In this document: in pieces, positions 61,874 to 64,000 of the stretch
How the letters are laid out: each line of letters begins with the position of its first letter
How positions within the stretch are numbered: position 1 is the stretch's first letter
Assembly: GCA_044375415.1 (NCBI GenBank)
Contig: JBILMS010000001.1
Span: 62,001 to 126,000 of the forward strand
Length of the DNA: 64,000 bases
Origin: JAWXBG01 sp044375415
GTDB lineage: Bacteria; Bacteroidota; Bacteroidia; Flavobacteriales_D; Sanyastnellaceae
Direction: 5' to 3'
Position numbers and translations under genes: made by a program
The notes under the pieces: model-generated
What the model saw: the letters and a program-made list of their open reading frames with translations, nothing else
Database searches by the model: none
What the model was told of the DNA's origin: nothing

Positions 61874-62809
61874 ATGATGATAAACCTGCATAGGAAATAC
61901 TGGATTTTCCTTCTTTCTCTTTTACCATTAGGTGCTTTAGCGCAACAAGAAGTAGTAGAAACCGACCTGGAATCGGACTCTACGATACACTTCGGAGGTG
62001 GTGAGGAAGAGGAATTTAGCAATGACCCACTCTTTAGTGAGAGTTCATTAGACCTCGGTCTATGGGATGTCAATGACTCCCTGAGGAATATACCCGCTTA
62101 TGACACTTATTGTCATTGGGATACTCGAAATTTATTCTTACACAAAACTGCTCAGACCAATTTGATTGATACTGTATCATTCACGTTGTGTCGCGAGAAC
62201 TGCGATTTCGAATACCCGGTTCAAGGGGCATTGACTTCTGATTTTGGTCCTCGTAATGGTAGAATGCACTATGGTGTAGATATTGACTTAGAAACCGGCG
62301 ATGAAGTTTCTGCCGCTTTCGAGGGAATGGTTCGAATTTCTGAGTACCACTCTTCCTATGGAAATGTCGTTGTGATTCGTCACCCAAATGGCTTGGAAAC
62401 ACTTTATGCTCACCTTTCTCAGCGCAAAGTAAAACCCGGTGATTACGTGGAAGCCGGAATGTTAATTGGTTTGGGAGGAAATACCGGTCGCTCATATGGT
62501 GCTCACTTGCACTTCGAAGTTCGTTATTTGGGAGAACCTTTAAATCCAAATAAAATTCTCGATGTTACCACCATGAAACTTCGTGATTGGGAAGTGGATG
62601 TGGTTAAAAAAGATTTTGACCACTCCAAATTAGTCGCTAAGAACACTGCTGCAAGTAACAAAGCGAAGAAATTTCACACTGTTAAATCTGGCGAAACTCT
62701 TTCCTCCATTGCGAGAAAACGTGGAACTAGCATCAAAGCGATTTGCAAGTTGAATGGGATATCACAGAAAAAAGTGATTCGTCCAGGTCAAAAGCTTCGC
62801 TACAAATAA
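61874..62809 (+). CDS. M23 peptidase with C-terminal LysM
   Basis: 311 aa. Signal peptide WIFLLSLLPLGALA; an acidic stretch; M23 (lysostaphin-type) catalytic domain at ~115-225 with LTSDFGPRNGRMHYGVDIDL and GAHLHFEVRYLG carrying the His-Asp-His zinc set; LysM domain at ~264-311 (FHTVKSGETLSSIARKRGTS, VIRPGQKLRYK). Cuts peptide cross-links of peptidoglycan, with LysM for wall binding. All zinc ligands are present, so active enzyme expected. Confidence 0.92.
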   Translation: MMINLHRKYWIFLLSLLPLGALAQQEVVETDLESDSTIHFGGGEEEEFSNDPLFSESSLDLGLWDVNDSLRNIPAYDTYCHWDTRNLFLHKTAQTNLIDTVSFTLCRENCDFEYPVQGALTSDFGPRNGRMHYGVDIDLETGDEVSAAFEGMVRISEYHSSYGNVVVIRHPNGLETLYAHLSQRKVKPGDYVEAGMLIGLGGNTGRSYGAHLHFEVRYLGEPLNPNKILDVTTMKLRDWEVDVVKKDFDHSKLVAKNTAASNKAKKFHTVKSGETLSSIARKRGTSIKAICKLNGISQKKVIRPGQKLRYK

Positions 62810-62845
62810 GAAATTAGTTTAGAAACCCGCAAGCTCTTCATATAG

Positions 62846-62876
62846 TCCCTTCGGTTCATCCGAGGGGATTTTTTTT
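62846..62876 (+). terminator. Terminator after the M23-LysM gene
   Basis: TCCCTTCGG (62846-62854) pairs with CCGAGGGGA (62860-62868; one T-G pair) followed by T8, which runs up to the convergent stop at 62875. Confidence 0.8.
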
Positions 62877-63984
62877 ATAAGCCAAGCTCGACAACTATTG
62901 GATAATGATCCGAAAGTTTTTGAGGGACTCTTGTATAATCCATTACTTGAATCGCAGGACTTGTTAGGATATAATCTATGCGAAGCGTTGCCGGAATATT
63001 ACTGATATGGGTATTGCCTAACCCGTTGCCCTTTTCCACGAAAGTATCATTCAAATTTTCGGTAAGTACATTGTAACAGTAGGAAACAGGCGTGTCATTG
63101 AAATCGCCGCATAACACCACAGGATGAGGGCTTTTCGCCACACTTTCGGCCACTTTTAATGCTTGCTCTTCCCTTTTCCTAAAACCTTTTCGCAACAATC
63201 TCGCTACACGCATGGCGCCTTTCTCAACTTCTTCTGTATTGGTGTTTTCATCAAATAGAGCATAATCTTCTTGCTGAAAACGAATAGATGCAAGGTGACC
63301 ATCATACACTCGAACCGTATCCCCTTTCACTTTTATATCCGCATAAATACAGAAATTATTGGCATCACCTTCGAAAGGGATGTAGCCCTTGTGAACGATA
63401 GGGTATTTCGAAAGAATCGTTACCCCGAAATATTCCTTTCCGGAAGTAGCATGCGTATATCTTTCATGAAAATAAGCCAACTTCAATTTATCCATTAGAA
63501 TTTCGCGATGGTGCATTTCGGGTTTTTCATCACGCTGATAAAACTCCTGAAAACAGATAATATCCGGACTTTCTCGTCGAAGCATCGCATAAATACTATC
63601 ACGTGCCGAATTCTTTTTAGACCAATACACACCAAACAGATGGGCATTAAAACTCATGACAGAAATGTTCTGCCGACCCTCTTCTAATGGTTCCGCACTA
63701 TTCCAAGTGATGCAACTTCGCACATGGTTAAAACCCATCAGAATAATGAGAAGAGAAAACAATGAGTATTTCCATTTTCGAAGTAACCAAAAAACAACAA
63801 AACCCACATTGGCTAGCAAGATCAAAGGGTAACCAAGTCCAATGATCGAAAAATAGCCCAGCTTAGTTGGAGAAATATGAAAGCTAAGATAGGTAAGCAA
63901 CAAAGCTGCAATGGCCAACAGATTTAGATAGAACATTAATCTGTTGAGTAAGGATTTCTTTTTGGTGGGTTTATCCGAATTCAC
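62875..63984 (-). CDS. Endonuclease/exonuclease/phosphatase family membrane protein
   Basis: 369 aa. Start GTG at 63984; no in-frame stop lies between it and the right edge, so the true start could be outside the window. Three N-terminal TM segments (~10-90) then an EEP catalytic domain: VMSFNAHLFGVY, ICFQEFY (Mg Glu), YDGHLAS, VVLCGDFNDTPVS, RIDYILTSP and KLSDHYPIVVELG (final His). Likely a membrane-anchored phosphatase or phosphodiesterase facing the periplasm; nuclease activity is not implied. Related Bacteroidota genes adjoin rhomboid proteases upstream, outside this window. Confidence 0.85.
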   Translation of the reverse strand: MNSDKPTKKKSLLNRLMFYLNLLAIAALLLTYLSFHISPTKLGYFSIIGLGYPLILLANVGFVVFWLLRKWKYSLFSLLIILMGFNHVRSCITWNSAEPLEEGRQNISVMSFNAHLFGVYWSKKNSARDSIYAMLRRESPDIICFQEFYQRDEKPEMHHREILMDKLKLAYFHERYTHATSGKEYFGVTILSKYPIVHKGYIPFEGDANNFCIYADIKVKGDTVRVYDGHLASIRFQQEDYALFDENTNTEEVEKGAMRVARLLRKGFRKREEQALKVAESVAKSPHPVVLCGDFNDTPVSYCYNVLTENLNDTFVEKGNGLGNTHISNIPATLRIDYILTSPAIQVMDYTRVPQKLSDHYPIVVELGL

Positions 63985-64000
63985 GTTACTATTTCTGTGA

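Noticed and set aside
1..64000. CRISPR array, prophage or insertion sequence
   Set aside because: No regularly spaced direct repeats, transposase, integrase or phage structural genes seen on either strand.

Overview
The window is a piece of a Bacteroidota chromosome, most likely from Flavobacteriia or a close relative. The evidence is type IX secretion (T9SS) C-terminal domains on four large surface proteins, a PorP/SprF-like protein, DUF1573 proteins, a fused SecDF, a fused two-part E1 dehydrogenase, bacillithiol synthesis (BshB1), DUF2723 and YfhO membrane proteins, and many copies of the Bacteroidota -7 promoter box TAnnTTTG just upstream of start codons. DNA is AT-rich and genes are dense. 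I see no phage, insertion sequence or CRISPR array. Only one stretch over 300 bases lacks a gene (53078-53463), and it holds a REP-like inverted repeat pair.

Layout. 1-4118: the 5' end of a DUF2723 membrane protein, a PKD-rich T9SS protein, and 3-hydroxyanthranilate dioxygenase. 4276-7317: two paralogous ~385-aa proteins with a PAS-like core, followed by a stand-alone receiver protein. 7325-8777: a tightly overlapped operon (81-aa protein, OmpH-like chaperone, DUF4924). 8848-16624: DUF1853, an Fe-S/CDGSH protein, a FemAB/GNAT-like protein, a DCC-family protein and three membrane proteins including YfhO. 16778-19292: three tandem DUF1573 genes and a SIMPL-like protein. 19362-27853 (minus strand): a T9SS hydrolase-fold protein, a TonB-dependent receptor, the fused branched-chain type E1 and PsuG. 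27928-30265: an ABC exporter and a DUF922-like protein.

30363-39182 is the most distinctive block: seven co-directional genes with very short gaps encode two lipoproteins with helical repeats, a Tat-exported DUF1501 protein, a lipoprotein with a single Cx4CH haem-like motif, a small lipoprotein, a 1174-aa CUB plus repeat protein with a gliding-motility type C-terminus, and a PorP/SprF-like outer-membrane protein. I read it as a cell-surface cassette of unknown substrate.

39183-45376 is a housekeeping block (a 53-aa membrane protein, RidA, DUF4159, BirA, and RsfS-FtsH-CdsA-Psd). 45440-53077 holds a T9SS BNR-type protein, CinA, L28, SecDF and a TauE-like transporter. 53464-57791 holds TatA, AlkB, PanB, an RluA-type pseudouridine synthase, thioredoxin reductase and a VanY-type peptidase. 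A tRNA-His follows, then a glycosyltransferase and flippase pair, a glutathione-peroxidase-like/BshB1 operon, an M23-LysM peptidase and an endonuclease/exonuclease/phosphatase-family protein that may run off the right edge.

Connections: the Tat substrate at 31841 would use a Tat system of which TatA is encoded here; the four CTD proteins need T9SS; SecDF and the OmpH-like protein serve envelope export. Starts were moved from the longest reading frame wherever signal peptides, family N-termini or promoter boxes argued for it.
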